DNA of 64,000 nucleotides from Aphrocallistes beatrix (GCA_963281255.1 OY725503.1:1550001-1614000); one strand, 5' to 3'; shown: positions 44,252-56,210, numbered from the stretch's first letter. Made by a program: numbers and translations. The notes: generated by a model not told the origin, from the letters alone.

Positions 44252-44826
44252 CTTAGGGCGGTCAGAAAGTTCTAATCAGTGCTATCATATACTCTTATTG
44301 TACCTTATTGGATCGATATTGAAGCTTGAATTTACTTCTTAACACATTCACAAGTGATACCAATTTACAGAATCAAAATCTAGAGAAAACTCTTTGTATA
44401 CCACGTCCTATATATTGTGTCGCTTGAGCTACCGTGTAAAATTATGGCCACAAATCACCCGTTCACCACTCGTCCTTCCCTAAAAAGTAGGCTCCATTAT
44501 CAGATATTTGAATCTGAGAGAGTATCATTCCCATCAACTTCCTAAGATTGATTTGTATTTGAGCATTCGTATCGCTTAGTAATGCCCTTGTAATGTCGTT
44601 ACTCTTGAGGGAAGGTCGGGTGGTTTGTGGCCATAAATTTACACGGTGGCTCAAGCGACACAATATATAGGAGGTGGTATACAAAGAGTTTTCTCTAGAT
44701 TTTGATTTTGTAAATTGGTATCACTTGTGAATGTGTTAAGAAGTAAATTCAAGCTTCAATATCAATCTAATAAGGTACAATAAGAGTGTATGATAACACT
44801 GATTAGAACTTTCTGACCGCCCTAAG
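44252..44826. mobile_element. Palindromic TA-flanked MITE (CTTAGGGCGGTCAGAAAG ends)
   Basis: TA at 44250-44251 and 44827-44828. The arms are inverted over about 230 bp each. The 73-codon frame on the minus strand spans the centre of the palindrome and has no known similarity. Confidence 0.85.
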
Positions 44827-45167
44827 TAGTATATCTCAAAAGGCAATTCAATTTCAGTTAGTTTATTTGATAAACTATATTAAATACTTGTAGCTTAGAT
44901 GATTACCTTTCGATTAGGATATGTTTGTTCGGATTATCGAATTATTTTGATTGCATTCGAATGGCATGTAAGTAGCAAACACATAATTTTATCAGCTCAA
45001 AACTCAATGTTCGATAATTTTATTTATATATAAAATGAACGGTTCCCAACCAAACATCAGTAGTCTGTTTTTGGAATGATTTCGCCAGATATTTCACTAA
45101 ACATAGCATATGCACATATGCAGTAGGCTATGCACTAAATTTATGATTGAATTTGTTAGACGTAGTA

Positions 45168-45322
45168 CAGGGCAGGCGTCACTGTCCGGTTGGTACGGTT
45201 TTAACCGGATCACTTTTCAAAATTGACCCCAGGTTGGTTCTGTGAACCGGATATATTTTCAAATGTGGTCCGGTAGGTTCGGTAAAAACCGGACCACTTC
45301 TAAAACCGTGGCGCTGACGCTG
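45168..45322. mobile_element. Small TA-flanked MITE with accggaccact repeats
   Basis: CAGGGCAGGCGTCAC and its imperfect inverse near 'gtggcgctgacgctg', TA on both sides. The interior repeats 'gtccggtaggttcggt'. Confidence 0.55.
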
Positions 45323-45574
45323 TAGTAATAATTTTTTCAGTCTTTTCATCAATTTGATTAGACGTTATAAAGTTCATGAACAATCGAAAAAGATACATTA
45401 AAACCCCCAAAAAAATTCCGAGCAGTACCAAAATATCAAGAAGTTAGTCAAAAGCATCCTTGAAAACTTATCAAAAGTCCAAGAAAATCCAAGTTTCGGA
45501 AGACAATCTTTTGGTCCCCTATGTCTGAAAATCCGATTCTTATATACAATTTTCTTTGGAATTACTTAGAATTG

Positions 45575-46065
45575 GTAATATCAACTAATAGCTAATCTAC
45601 GCTATTAAAATGTCAAGTAAGATTCACTATATACATAAACACAAATTTTTCAAATCGGACAATCCGTTCAAAGGTTATAACCAAATGATAACGCAGTACG
45701 GACAAAATTTCCCCATTTAGCGGTCCGTTGAAATTCCATAACTTTCAAACTATAAGTGCTAGAGCTTAGCTTTAGGGATTAAAACAGCAGAAACTGCAGT
45801 TTCTTATAATGATAATACTATATTTAGAGCTAAAACCGATGGATTATGAGATAGCCCTTGCCAAAAGCAGAAAACTGAGATTTTTTGAAATTTCTATTTT
45901 CAGAATCGAGTCAAAATGTTCAAAAATATCAACGTTAAAACTCATTATTATTAATTGTAAGATTAAAATCCACATTTTTTGTTGAATACACGATGTCATC
46001 TTCGTCAAATATTGATAGGAATAGTTCGCTATACTTGATAGGATTTTTCTAAACTGTATTCTAAG
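45575..46065 (+). repeat. Large inverted duplication, left arm
   Basis: Inverse of 48650-48804 joined to 55262-55520. The right arm was split by foldback element F4 and, within it, the gypsy element. Shared pieces include 'agctaaaaccgatgg', 'ctcattattattaattgtaag' and 'ggaatagttcgctat' (inverted on the right). The loop, 46066-48649, holds two HelN copies. Confidence 0.7.
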
Positions 46066-46210
46066 TTGCTCGTTGTGAACTATATAGTAATCTATAAGAG
46101 ACAGTGATTTCGTTCTCTTCATTAGTTCTTTATTTTTGCTCGTTATTTTTATTTTTGCTGAAGTACACATACATATATCTCTATTTTTTAATATTATGGT
46201 TTCATAACTA

Positions 46211-46732
46211 CAAGCGCGCTTCGCTTGTTTGCGCGGCTGACGGACACTTTGTGTCCGCCGGAGGCGCCTGGGGTCACATTGATTAATTATAAGGGAGATA
46301 ACATCTCTAAATACGTCTGTCCTACTATTATAATCGATATCGCACGAAAACCAAATTTGTCAATTTTTAAAATTTTTGGTACGTAATGATGACGTCATAA
46401 CAGAGTAATGAGTCATCATTTTTTGATGATAGTTGGTTGTATCATATGTGATGAATATGAATAAACACATTCTATTAAAATTTCAGCCTGCTATCATCTA
46501 AAATGGCTGAGTTATAGTCGGAAAACTGAAATTTCTAATTATGAAAAAGGTGACAATGACGTCATAATTCCATGATGAGTTAACATTTTCGTATGAGGTC
46601 AGAATTTGCTGGAGCCATAGCCAAAAGACTCCCACATGCCAAAAATCAGCTTTCTGCGCCTGGCAGTTTCTTCAATCAATTCGTTACAGATATAGATATA
46701 AATACACATTAATCGAGTTTTAATATTAAGGA
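46211..46732 (-). mobile_element. HelN copy H12, near full length
   Basis: CAAGCGCGCTTCGCTTG at the left, 'gttttaatattaagga' at the right. The GGCGCCC hairpin is deleted, the GTGTCCGC hairpin kept. Two TGACGTCA octamers. Confidence 0.8.
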
Positions 46733-47741
46733 TATCTTAAATCATGGAGATAGCTCGACGATTTGGATTATCACGTTCGGTAACCGGTTATTTTATAATC
46801 TTTTAAAAAGTAATATATAATGAGCCTTCAACCTCAAATGTTCAATTGGTTTCTGAATGTTAAATTGTGCCTCCTGGGAACCGCAAAGCAGTTTCATCTT
46901 GCTCTATGGACATAGGGGGGCACCAGGCCTCCCAGATATTTCTTGGTGCCCCTCTACCTGAAAATTTTAGAGCTCTCTGGATATTTTCTGGCTCCCTTCC
47001 CCTGGACTTTCTCTAGAACCGCTAGATCTTTCATTGGATCCCCACATTTTCACTTAGGACCCACCCTATATTTTCATTCGTCCCCTCACAGATTTTCCCT
47101 TGGTTAACTAACACACACAATGTGAATAATATTTTGTCCAACATTTTACAGTGTGTTAAGAAATAGATTTCCTCTCAAACATCTGAAAATTTAGAAGCAA
47201 AAAAATATGACAAAAATTTTATTAACTTTGGATATATATGAATGAGTATTAGCACTTAGTTTAAAACATTTTTAATTCAATTCAGCATTCTTACTATGAC
47301 TTTTTCTAAAATTTAAAAATTGTCCTTTTCAAAGCTTGATTCAATTGGTAAAAGCAATGCTAGTTTTGTTCGTCGTTCAAAATAGAATTTTGCCTTTTCT
47401 TTATATTACTAGTATATCAGGGATTTTTAAAGGGTCTTAAATCAAGCGAATGAACAGGCCATGTAGAGGTGATCAATGCTTTTCGATCTAGTATGAGTTG
47501 ATTTTTGATTTTACTAAAATCACCTACTAACTGCGAGCTCATTTGACATCAATGCAACCTATTTTTGTATAATTCGCGAATGGATAAGTTAAACACAACA
47601 AAATTCAGTCATACTTTAGTATTTGCATATTCTCATACAAATATTTAAGATACTAGGAATTGTAAACAAATATAATCTCATAAAGAATTAGTTTCAATCG
47701 TATGTTTAGAATAAAGAAAAACAATTTCTTAACACACTGTA
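46733..47741. other. Intergenic stretch, nothing firm
   Basis: A short plus-strand run at 46744-46797 reads like a helix-turn-helix ('MEIARRFGLSRSVTGYF') but is closed quickly by a stop. 46905-47100 is C-rich with repeated 'ccctctacctg'-like pieces. Neither is enough for a call. Confidence 0.3.
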
Positions 47742-48195
47742 TACTTACGATTAATACTCGATTAATTTGTATATATTTATCTCTGTATCGATTTGATTGA
47801 AGAAAATACCAGGCACATAAAGCATATTTTGGCATATTGGAGTCTTTTGGTTATGGCTCCACTAAGTTCTGAACTCAGACGAAAATGTTAACTTATCATG
47901 GAATTATAACGTCATTGTGACCTTTTTATAATTAGAAATTCTTTTTCGAATATAACTGCCATTTAAAAGGGTGATCGAAGGCTGAAATTTTGATAGAATG
48001 TGTTTATTCATATTCATCACATATGATACAACCAACTATCATCAAAAAATGAAATCTCATCACTCTGTTATGACGTCATCATTCACATCAAAAATTGAAA
48101 AATTGACAAATTTAGTGATTTTTCGAGTATTCTCGATTATACCATGTAACAGTAAGTCAGACGTATTTAGAGAAGTTATCTACCCTATTACGTTT
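47742..48195 (+). mobile_element. HelN copy H13 (3' hairpins missing)
   Basis: Degenerate 5' tip ('acttacgattaatactcg') and body to 'gacgtatttagagaagttatc'. One TGACGTCA octamer remains. Confidence 0.7.
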
Positions 48196-48649
48196 TAAAG
48201 GATCAAAATGTTCAATTATTTGTCAAAAAAGAAAACATTGCATTAGATTTAATTTAAAGATCTAAATTTCCTGAATATTTCTCTTAATATAATTGTGACA
48301 ATATACATTCCATTGACGCAATATTATTGTGATCCAGATCATAATCTAGGGGTTCATGTAAAAAGCTTGCCTCCCAGAAAAATGTTTGCCTTTTCAAGTA
48401 GCTTGATGACACTTTACCTCGATTCATTTTACGGTAGGAGTGCACATACTGTTACAAACTTTTGATACGTTAGTTTGATAGATTTGCATTTATAGTTGAG
48501 AAATGTATGGTGGGATTCCCTTCTCCCATCTTCCCTTGATATTACGATATTTGCATATATATTACTACCACTTATTCATTAGGATGCATGAAAAAAAATT
48601 TCAACAGATAACTTCATTCCGAATCTAAAGTCACCATACACGTTGAAAA
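48196..48649. other. Intergenic stretch, nothing recognised
   Basis: AT-rich sequence without repeats or frames of note. Confidence 0.35.
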
Positions 48650-49868
48650 CAAAGCCGAATGTGACATTCAACGCACATGATGTAAAAAGTTGCAGCCTAG
48701 GTTGTAGTTTAGAAAGTATAGCGAACTATTCCTTTTATTATTCGACGAAAATGACATCATGTATTTTAATCTTAAAATCAATAATAATGAGCTTTAACAT
48801 CAATCATAGCCTACTATAATAAGGCCTCAGTAACTTGCGAATTTGGCACTAGGGATGCAGTAGAAGATGGTTGAAGAAATACATGAGCTGCCTTAAATCA
48901 TTAACAAAGCACAATAGAGCTTAGGAATGTATTACCAGCATATATAAATATGGTGTCAAAGCACCCATATCCGTTGTTAAAATTTAGATTAGCCATCAAA
49001 TGATTGCGCAACAGTTTATATTTAGGTCAAATTTAGTGATTTTCAGAGGCCGTTTAAGGGCACTTATAAGTGTTTTTAGTATAAGGTTTTTCGCATAGAA
49101 CTGAGAAGTGAATGTGTTAATACGAAAAATTTGGAATTTTTTCATGGAATGTTCTTACATTCCAGTGTTGCTATGGAAACCTGTTTTGGTCTGTTGGGGC
49201 TATATCTTGGAAACAGCGATAGCTAGACATTCAAATTTAATCCCATTTGATAGCAAATAGGCTACTTCCTATTAAGCTATAATACAATTTCTATGTCTTA
49301 ATTCAATAATTTACGAGTCATTAGACAATTAATCATATTGGTCACATTTGGTAATTTGTCGAATATCTCGTAAACCATTGAATTAAGACTCAGAAATTGT
49401 ATTATAGCTAAATGGGAAGTAGCCTATTTGCTATCATTGGGATTATATTTGAATGTCTAGCTATCGCTGTTTTCAAGATATAGCCCCAACTGACCAAAAC
49501 ACGTTTCCATAGCAACACTGGAATGTAAGAACATTCCATGAAAAAATTCCAAATTTTTCGTATTAACACATTCTCTTCTCATTTCTATGCGAAAAATCTT
49601 ATAATAAAAACACTTATAAGTGCCCTTAAACGGCCTCTGAAAATCACTAAATTTGACCCAAATATAAACTGTTGCGCAATCATTTGATGGCTAATCTAAA
49701 TTTTATCAACGGATATGTGTGCTTTGACACCATATTTATATATGCTGGTAATACATTCCTAAGCTCTATTGTGCTTTGTTAATGATTTAAGGCAGCTCAT
49801 GTATTTCTTCATCCATCTTCTACCGCATCCCTGGTTAAGTTACTCTTAGGCCTTATATATAGTAGGCT

Positions 49869-50065
49869 TGTGATAAAACAGGAATGTTCCGCTATAAGGA
49901 AAACACTAAGTTTGGTAGAATTCTAATTTGAGAAATGACAATACCAATAATGTTCGTAGTCAATATATACTAGAACATACACAAGCCTACAGTGTTACTA
50001 GAGCATACTCCTACTGAGAGGTGAATATGACTTGTTGATACTCTAGGTAACCTAGTTACCTGACA
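49869..50065 (-). repeat. Gypsy 3' LTR
   Basis: TGTGATAAAACAGG..TTACCTGACA as read on the plus strand. The adjacent internal C/T tract 'tacctccccctcgaag' is a purine tract on the coding strand, as required for plus-strand priming. Confidence 0.9.
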
Positions 50066-51224
50066 TCAGGTACCTCCCCCTCGAAGATGTGCTATCCACG
50101 AGTCAATCTGACTCGAATCTCTCTGGTTTCTTCTTAGCCCTAGTTGATTTCCTCAGGGTTACTTCCTCGTTCCTTCTCTGGTCCCTTACCACTGGCTCTA
50201 TAGCCCGCGGGTCCGGCTGTCGTTGACCTTCCCGACTCTCTGTGGCTTCCCTTATAGATACCTGGGTAGGGGCTATCCAGTGTTCTACCGTCCCGGATGG
50301 CATGACTTTACACTCATCCAGATGTAACCATGTTGTCCTGCCTCTTTCTCCTTCTATCTTCACGTTTGGGTGCCTGAAGTCCACTACTCTGTACGGGCCC
50401 TGGTACATAGGGTCTAATCCATCCTCTCTCGTACAGTTTTTACGATACACGCTCTCCCCTACCTCAACTACAGTGGGTGTAAGAGCTGTTCTTCGGTCGT
50501 GGAAGCTTTTATACGCCTCCTTCGCCTGTCTGGTATTGGTTTCTGCTTGCTCCCACAACTCTGCCGGGTGAGTAGGTACTGTGTCGCAACCCCCCGATGT
50601 AACGGGCTTCCTTTTGTCGTTGTCCTCTTGGTTAGCCTCTGCCGCCACGTCAATTAGTGAACGTAATTTTGTACCGTACATCAGCTCGTGAGGCGTGAAT
50701 TTGGTGCTTGCGTTTCGCAGGGAATTGTGGACGAAAGATGCTTGCTGAAGTACCCTGGGCCACTCCGTCTTCTCGCTTCTGTGCTCGGCGAGTTGGCACC
50801 ATAGAGCTTGCTTCACACTTTGAATCGCCCTTTCTGCCTCCCCGTCTCCTGCCGGGTGATAAGGAGACGACCGTTTCTTTACTATTCCAAACTTCGAACA
50901 AAGCTCCCGGATAGCTTTCCCGTCCACGTTCCTCCCCTGATCAGTCAGCAGTACTTTTGGGATTCCGTGTCTGTGAATCCATCCTATCATCAATGCTTCC
51001 TCGACCGACTCAGCCGTCTGATCATGCATGGCCACTGCCTCGATGTACTTCGAAAACAGGTCCACAAGCATTAGAACGTAGCGATGTCCCCCTGAAGACC
51101 ACGGTAGTGTTGCGATGTCGGTCGCAATCACACACCTGGGCTCTTGCGTATCCAACCTCATGGTGGTCAGCGGCTCCCTTCTCTGCGATCGCCTCTTGTT
51201 TTCTGCACATACTGGACATGAGGC

Positions 51225-51935
51225 CAGGCCTGGGGTAATAGTAATATGTAATAGTAATTGTAATAGTAACGATTACATTTTAGAAGTAATAGTAATAGTA
51301 ATAGTAATAGTGTTTTCAAAATAGGATGTAATAGTAATAGTAATAGTAATAGTAATAGTAATAGTAATAGAACCTATTGTAATAGGAATTATCTATTACA
51401 TTTCTATAACTTCGGACTGGCTTATTCTCTGGTATATTGGAATTTGCACCAAACCGCATTACCAACATTAACTAAATTGGCTCAGCAATATTTATCTGTC
51501 CCAGCCTCATCCGCACCTGTAGAGAGACTATTTAGCATCGCAGGAAAATTATTTAAGCCAGATAGATGTTCATTGTCTGATGCAGTTTTTCATAAGGTAA
51601 TCATGATCAAATGTAATTCACACGTATAATAAATTTAGTGGAATTAGTTATTTGCTTAGGTTAGATAATAGGTTAGATAGGTTAGATATTTTGTTTGTAT
51701 GGAATAATCAATTAAATAATAAACTTCAAATATTCTGAATCATAGCAAAGTCTTAGTAATTGTCAAGAAATTTGTAATAGTAATAAGTAATAGTAATAGT
51801 AATAGTAATAGTAATAGTAATAGTAATATATTACATATAAACAAAATGTAATTGTAATAGTAATAGTAATAGGAAAAAATATAAGTAATAGTAATAGTAA
51901 TATATTACATTTCAAAGTAATTGACCCCAGGCCTG
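51225..51935 (+). mobile_element. hAT derivative, 711 bp, with 8-bp duplication CATGAGGC
   Basis: CAGGCCTGGGGT ends and CATGAGGC duplicated at 51217-51224 and 51936-51943. Inner ends consist of long 'aatagt' hexamer tracts. It is internally deleted but keeps a transposase tail. Removing it with one CATGAGGC copy restores the integrase frame through the Cys-x2-Cys of the zinc finger. Confidence 0.95.
51444..51629 (+). pseudogene. hAT transposase C-terminal fragment
   Basis: 'LAQQYLSVPASSAPVERLF' and 'SIAGKLF' form the hAT C-terminal dimerisation domain. The rest of the transposase, with its catalytic residues, is deleted. In front of it the open frame begins only a few codons earlier (TTG/ATG region around 51444). 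Confidence 0.85.
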
Positions 51936-54089
51936 CATGAGGCACAATAACTCTCTATTGTAGATCTCATCTTCACCCAAAAGAAGCGGTCCTTCATGTA
52001 TTCAAAGTTCTTCTGGATCCCCGCATGGGAAAGGCGGTGCGCAATTCCGGTTACTTCTTTCTGCAGTTCCCGAGGAACTACCACTGCTTGTCCCTTACAT
52101 AACCTCCCGCTATGGTCTAGTCGCATGTCTCGCTGATTTCTAAATGGACCTGAACTCACTCTGGCCAGCCTAGGGTTCTTGAGTTGCTCGATAGCATTCC
52201 GGATATCTGGTTCAGCCTGCTGTGCTGCCATTATCTTATTCTGCAGAGGAACTATTTCATCCTCCACGAGATAAACAAACCTCTCGAAATATTCTTCTTC
52301 ATCCTCAATACTCTTATCTCGTGCCACTTTCGGGAGCCGACTTAAAAAATCTGCTGCGCCGTTCTCCGTACCTCGTCTGTACTCGACCTCGTAATCGTAC
52401 GCTTCTAGCTCGAGCAGCCATCGTGCGAACTTGTTCCTGGGGTCCTTTTGCCGATGGAGCCATACGAGTGGATTATGGTCCGTGATAATAATGATTTTCT
52501 TTGCTGCCCTCAAATATGTACGCCATCTTCTGATAGCCGCCACCATTGCCCATGCCTCTAGTTCCCCTGCCGCGTATTTTGTCTGAGCCTGGTTAAGTCC
52601 TGCTGAATAGAATTCAATAGGCACTCACTCACCCTTCCTTCCCATCTGCATTAAGACCGCCCCTATTGCGTTACTCGAAGCGTCGGTCTCCAGGTAGAAG
52701 GGTTCATCCCACTTGGGGAAGGCGAGTACCCGGGACTCCTGTGTTAGTAGGTTCTTTATCGCCACAAAAGATGCTTCACAACTCGGGGTCCAATCCCAAG
52801 CAATCGCGCTCCTAGTCAAGCGATGCAAGGGCTCCGCCAAAGCTGCAATTCCTGGAACGTACTCTCTGTACCAGTTCACCAGGCCCATGAATCGCCTGAT
52901 GTCTCTTGTTAGCAGGTCTTGGCCACTCCTCTATCCGCGAGAGCGTAGCTGGTACCGGCCGTCTTCCTTGCCCGGATATCAGGTGTCCCAAGAACTGAAC
53001 TTCCCCGTATGCAAACTTGCATTTATCGGCTCTGAGTTGGATCCTAGCCCTGACCAAACACCCACTCCTTCCAAGTGAGTTAGATGCGAACTGAAGTCAC
53101 TGGAATGCACTATGGTGTCATCCACGAAAGACTCAGCATTCGTAGCTTCTCTTAAAGCGTCGTTGACAGCTCGCTGATAGGTGGCCTGCGAATTGCAGAG
53201 GCCAAAGGGCATCCGGTTAAATTCAAATTGGCCTCTTGTCGATACGAATGAGGTATACTCCCGGTCCTCCTCCCGAACTGGGATGCTCCAGTATGCCGAC
53301 GCGCCATCGAGTGTCGAGAACACCTCGCTACCCTCCATCCGGTCGAATACGTCCTTCTTCGTCGCTGCATTCAGACAGCGATAATCGCCCGCGAACCTCT
53401 GAGTACCGTCCTTCTTCCGAACTAGGATAATTCTGCTCCCCCAAGGGGACTCCGACGTCCTGATGATACCGTTCCTACTCATCTCGTCGATTTGTCTCCC
53501 AATCTCGGCCTCTGTGTCGGGAGAGACTCTCAGTGGACGGTGTTTGATCGGCCGGTCATCGAGGAGAGTAATTCGGTGTTCTGCTGTTCTTATCTCTTTA
53601 GGCCGTCTGTGGTTCGTCGCGAATACCTCACTATGTTTTGCCAATATATCGTGTATGGCTTCTCGCTGTCTCCAGGGAAGCGCCGGATTAACATCGAATT
53701 TGGTGTCCTTAGAGTCAGTTATCTGCATGCACTCGGCTCTTGCCAACGGCTGTCCACCATGAATTGAGAATCCTGTGTCCAGCCAGCCGTCACCCAGCCT
53801 CACTCGAAATCCTTTCATATCAAAGCAAACCTCCTTAAAATTTGCCAAAAAACTCCTCCCCAGGATCGCCGTCCTCACGCTGGTATCGAGGACTTCCAAC
53901 TTGTGTCGAATCTCCTTCCCGCTTCCGATGTCGATTCCCACCTCTAGTGTGCCACATATCCGTATGGGTGACTTTCCAATTCCGTACACTTTGTGTTCCC
54001 TCACCACATAAGGAAGGTTCATCCTTTCGGCGGTAAGCCTATCGACTACGGACGGTTGTGCTCCCGTGTCCAACATGACGTTGATTGGT

Positions 54090-55034
54090 TTACTGTCGAA
54101 CCGCACTGATACCACAACTGCTGTCTCTGGGTATCCGTACAACTCCCCCTGGTATTGAATACGTCTTTCGCTTCCTTACATTGACGAAGATCGTGCCCTT
54201 TCTCCCCGCAACGAGGGCAGCGAGACATGAAGTGTCCCTCGGATCCGCAGATGAAACATCGCGCTCGGGAGGCGGGAGTGCCTTCCCCTGGTTTGTTCCT
54301 GGATTCTTCCTCCAGTTAGTAGTCCCTCTTCCTCTAGGAACTCTGTCCAGTCTGAAAACCTCCTCTTCCAGTTCAGGAGATTCTTCATCTAGACATTTCT
54401 TGACTTCGCTAACGTCTATTTTTCCGCTCTTACAAGTCTTAGCGCCTTTGCCCCTAATTTCCTCGCTCACCGTGGATATACGCCCGATATCCCGATATCC
54501 GAAATCACTTGAGTAGCCTTTTTCCCGTAACACGTTCTTGATTTTAAGAATAAATTCCCGGCCCTTCGTCGTCGTGATCTCGGCCTCTTCCCTCTCTAGC
54601 CACTCCTTGACCGAGAGTTGTGCTGGTTCGGGGAGCTGACCCACCAAGATGCTGCAGATCATTCTCATTGGAGCTTTCGCTTCCGTTCCTGCGCCCTTTA
54701 ATTTGTAGAAAAAAACGTCTACCTCCTCTCCCTGGGACCAATCCATCCTGCATAGCGTCTGTAACGCGCGATGGGGATCAGGAGGGGGGTCCAGATTCTG
54801 GATAAGTATACTAAGCGCTGCTTCTACATCTGTATCGAGATGTTCTGATACGACCTCAATTACCAGCTCTCGCTCTGCCAAAGTCCTACAGATGTGAACT
54901 GGCAACATCTGGAGCGCTTTTTTTCCGCCTCCATCGGTTGCCCGAATTCCTGCAGTAGCCGCGTCAAAAAGAGGCTTCCATTTTGCGATCTTCTCGTTCG
55001 TACGCAACTCTGGAATCGTCATCCGTTCAGCCAT
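54090..55034 (-). CDS. Gypsy gag, nucleocapsid in a shifted frame
   Basis: Starts MAERMTIPELRTNEKIAKW at 55034, 23 bp inside the 5' LTR. The frame runs 314 codons, but two CCHC zinc knuckles ('CFICGSEGHFMSRC' and 'CPRCGEKGHDLRQC', about 54190-54265) are in the overlapping -1 frame. A shift at a GGGG run near 54285 would join them. A second -1 step at a GGGGG run near 54150 leads into the protease frame. Two such steps could be programmed slippage, base-count errors in homopolymers, or true lesions. Gag forms the particle; the knuckles bind RNA. Confidence 0.8.
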   Translation of the reverse strand: MAERMTIPELRTNEKIAKWKPLFDAATAGIRATDGGGKKALQMLPVHICRTLAERELVIEVVSEHLDTDVEAALSILIQNLDPPPDPHRALQTLCRMDWSQGEEVDVFFYKLKGAGTEAKAPMRMICSILVGQLPEPAQLSVKEWLEREEAEITTTKGREFILKIKNVLREKGYSSDFGYRDIGRISTVSEEIRGKGAKTCKSGKIDVSEVKKCLDEESPELEEEVFRLDRVPRGRGTTNWRKNPGTNQGKALPPPERDVSSADPRDTSCLAALVAGRKGTIFVNVRKRKTYSIPGGVVRIPRDSSCGISAVRQ

Positions 55035-55057
55035 GGTATATTATCAAATTAGAATTG

Positions 55058-55254
55058 TGTGATAAAACAGGAATGTTCCGCGATAAGGAAAACACTAAGT
55101 TTGATAGAATTCTAATTTGAGAAATGACAATACCAATAATGTTCGTAGTCAATATATACTAGAACATACACAAGCCTACAGTGTTACTAGAGCATACTCC
55201 TACTGAGAGGTGAATATGACTTGTTGATACTCTAGGTAACCTAGTTACCTGACA
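55058..55254 (-). repeat. Gypsy 5' LTR
   Basis: Differs from the 3' LTR by T/G at position 25 and G/A at position 47. The bases next to it on the internal side (CAATTCTAATTTG on the coding strand) do not look like the complement of a common tRNA 3' end. Confidence 0.9.
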
Positions 55255-55261
55255 GGCTATG

Positions 55262-55520
55262 CATCAATGTTAAGATGCAACAGTACATTTTCGAACTTTA
55301 TTCTGACTCAATTCTGAAAATAACTTTTTTGAGAAATTTAAAAATAAAAAATTTTCTGCTTTTGGTAAGGGCTATCTCATACTCCATCAGTTTTAGCTCT
55401 AAATATAGTATTATTGGTATATAAAACTGCTGTTTCTCTTTTCTTCTATGTATATTGGTAGTCTTACTTGGCATTTTAATTGCGTAGAATATCTATAATT
55501 AGTTGATATCACCAATTTTA
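55262..55520 (-). repeat. Large inverted duplication, rest of right arm
   Basis: Continues the inverse of 45575-45920 after the F4/gypsy insertion ('gtaagggctatctcat', 'ttagctctaaatatagta', 'gttgatatcacc'). Confidence 0.7.
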
Positions 55521-56210
55521 GTAGGGGCGATTTTAGTGCAATAATTATACCCCTATGAAATATTCATTAATGAAGATCCTATTGAGTTATTTCTTACCTC
55601 ATATTTCAAAAATAAGACTCAAAATGATATGTAATTTCGTTTATAGCATAAAAGCAGCATTTTATTTTATAAAATATGCTCTATACTAAAGATTTGAGGC
55701 TAGAACAAGACAGCCTTTAGGTCCTAATATCATTGGTATAGAATGCAATAGAGAAATGGAGAACTGCTGAATAGTTATTTTCAGTAGTGATAGAATGCTG
55801 GATATTTTTGAACAATGCAACATCATCAAATAAAATCAGAAAGCAACTAGCTCCTACCACCAAAATAGTATTTTGAAATCCAAATGTGTACTTTGATATC
55901 ATGTTCATATATTTTTTATCCATTTATAATGTCTATTCTGCGAAGGGTTATTGATCTTGCGTTCATTATTTGTTCAATTTTGTTCGTTAATTCGGTTAAA
56001 TTGCATTATTTAACGACAACATCACGTTATTTGACAATTGATGGCGATCAATAGCGCTCTTGATCTCTCTGTGGGAAGCACTGCTCTTAAGCATTATGTA
56101 TAGTAGGATAAATAACCAAAATGTCTATATCACCCTTACATATAATTTCCTATTCAACTATAATACATGTCTTATGTCTAACTCGAACTGAAATTAATAT
56201 TTAGAGATTA
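55521..56210. other. Intergenic stretch, nothing recognised
   Basis: AT-rich; a 68-codon minus-strand frame (55717-55923) has no recognisable motif. Confidence 0.35.

Larger units (their letters stand above)
50103..54142 (-). pseudogene. Gypsy pol: protease, RT, RNase H, integrase, multiply broken
   Basis: The protease motif 'LDTGAQPSVVD' lies near 54070 and reverse transcriptase runs from about 53560 ('IILVRKKDG', 'FSTLDGASAYW', 'MPFGLCNS', 'FVDDT' near 53120). The segment between 'TKKDV' and 'FDRMEGS' is about nine residues shorter than is usual. Frameshifts lie near 53060 and between 52890 and 52930. A UGA stop at 52625-52627 precedes RNase H ('YLETDASSNAIGAVL' upstream, 'ELEAWAMVAAIRRWR' and 'TDHNPLVWL' downstream). 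The integrase zinc finger starts with 'HRLSHAG' near 52030 and is split by the hAT derivative at 51225-51935. The integrase core (50103-51216) keeps Asp ('IATDIATL'), Asp ('LLTDQGRN') and Glu ('GDGEAERAIQ'). Not functional as read. Confidence 0.9.
49869..55254 (-). mobile_element. Gypsy-class LTR retrotransposon, recent, 4-bp duplication GGCT
   Basis: Two 197-bp LTRs (49869-50065, 55058-55254) differ at only two positions. GGCT flanks both sides (49865-49868 and 55255-55258). Reading on the minus strand: 5' LTR, gag, protease, reverse transcriptase, RNase H, integrase, a purine tract next to the 3' LTR, 3' LTR. The order RT-RNaseH-integrase defines the gypsy (Metaviridae) class. There is no envelope-like gene and no chromodomain seen. 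Coding regions have several breaks, and a hAT derivative sits in the integrase. Confidence 0.95.
48805..55261. mobile_element. Foldback element F4 carrying a gypsy insertion
   Basis: CATAGCCTACT at 48805 and the end GGCTATG at 55255-55261, with 7-bp duplications CATCAAT at 48798-48804 and 55262-55268. The element proper is 48805-49868 plus the last few bases after the retrotransposon. It is itself inserted in the right arm of the inverted duplication. Confidence 0.9.

Noticed and set aside
44463..44684. 73-codon frame in the palindromic MITE
   Set aside because: Spans the centre of an inverted repeat; chance frame.
50242..54516. Many plus-strand and shifted frames of 60-143 codons across the gypsy element
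   Set aside because: They overlap the minus-strand gag and pol frames and are shadows of GC-richer coding DNA.
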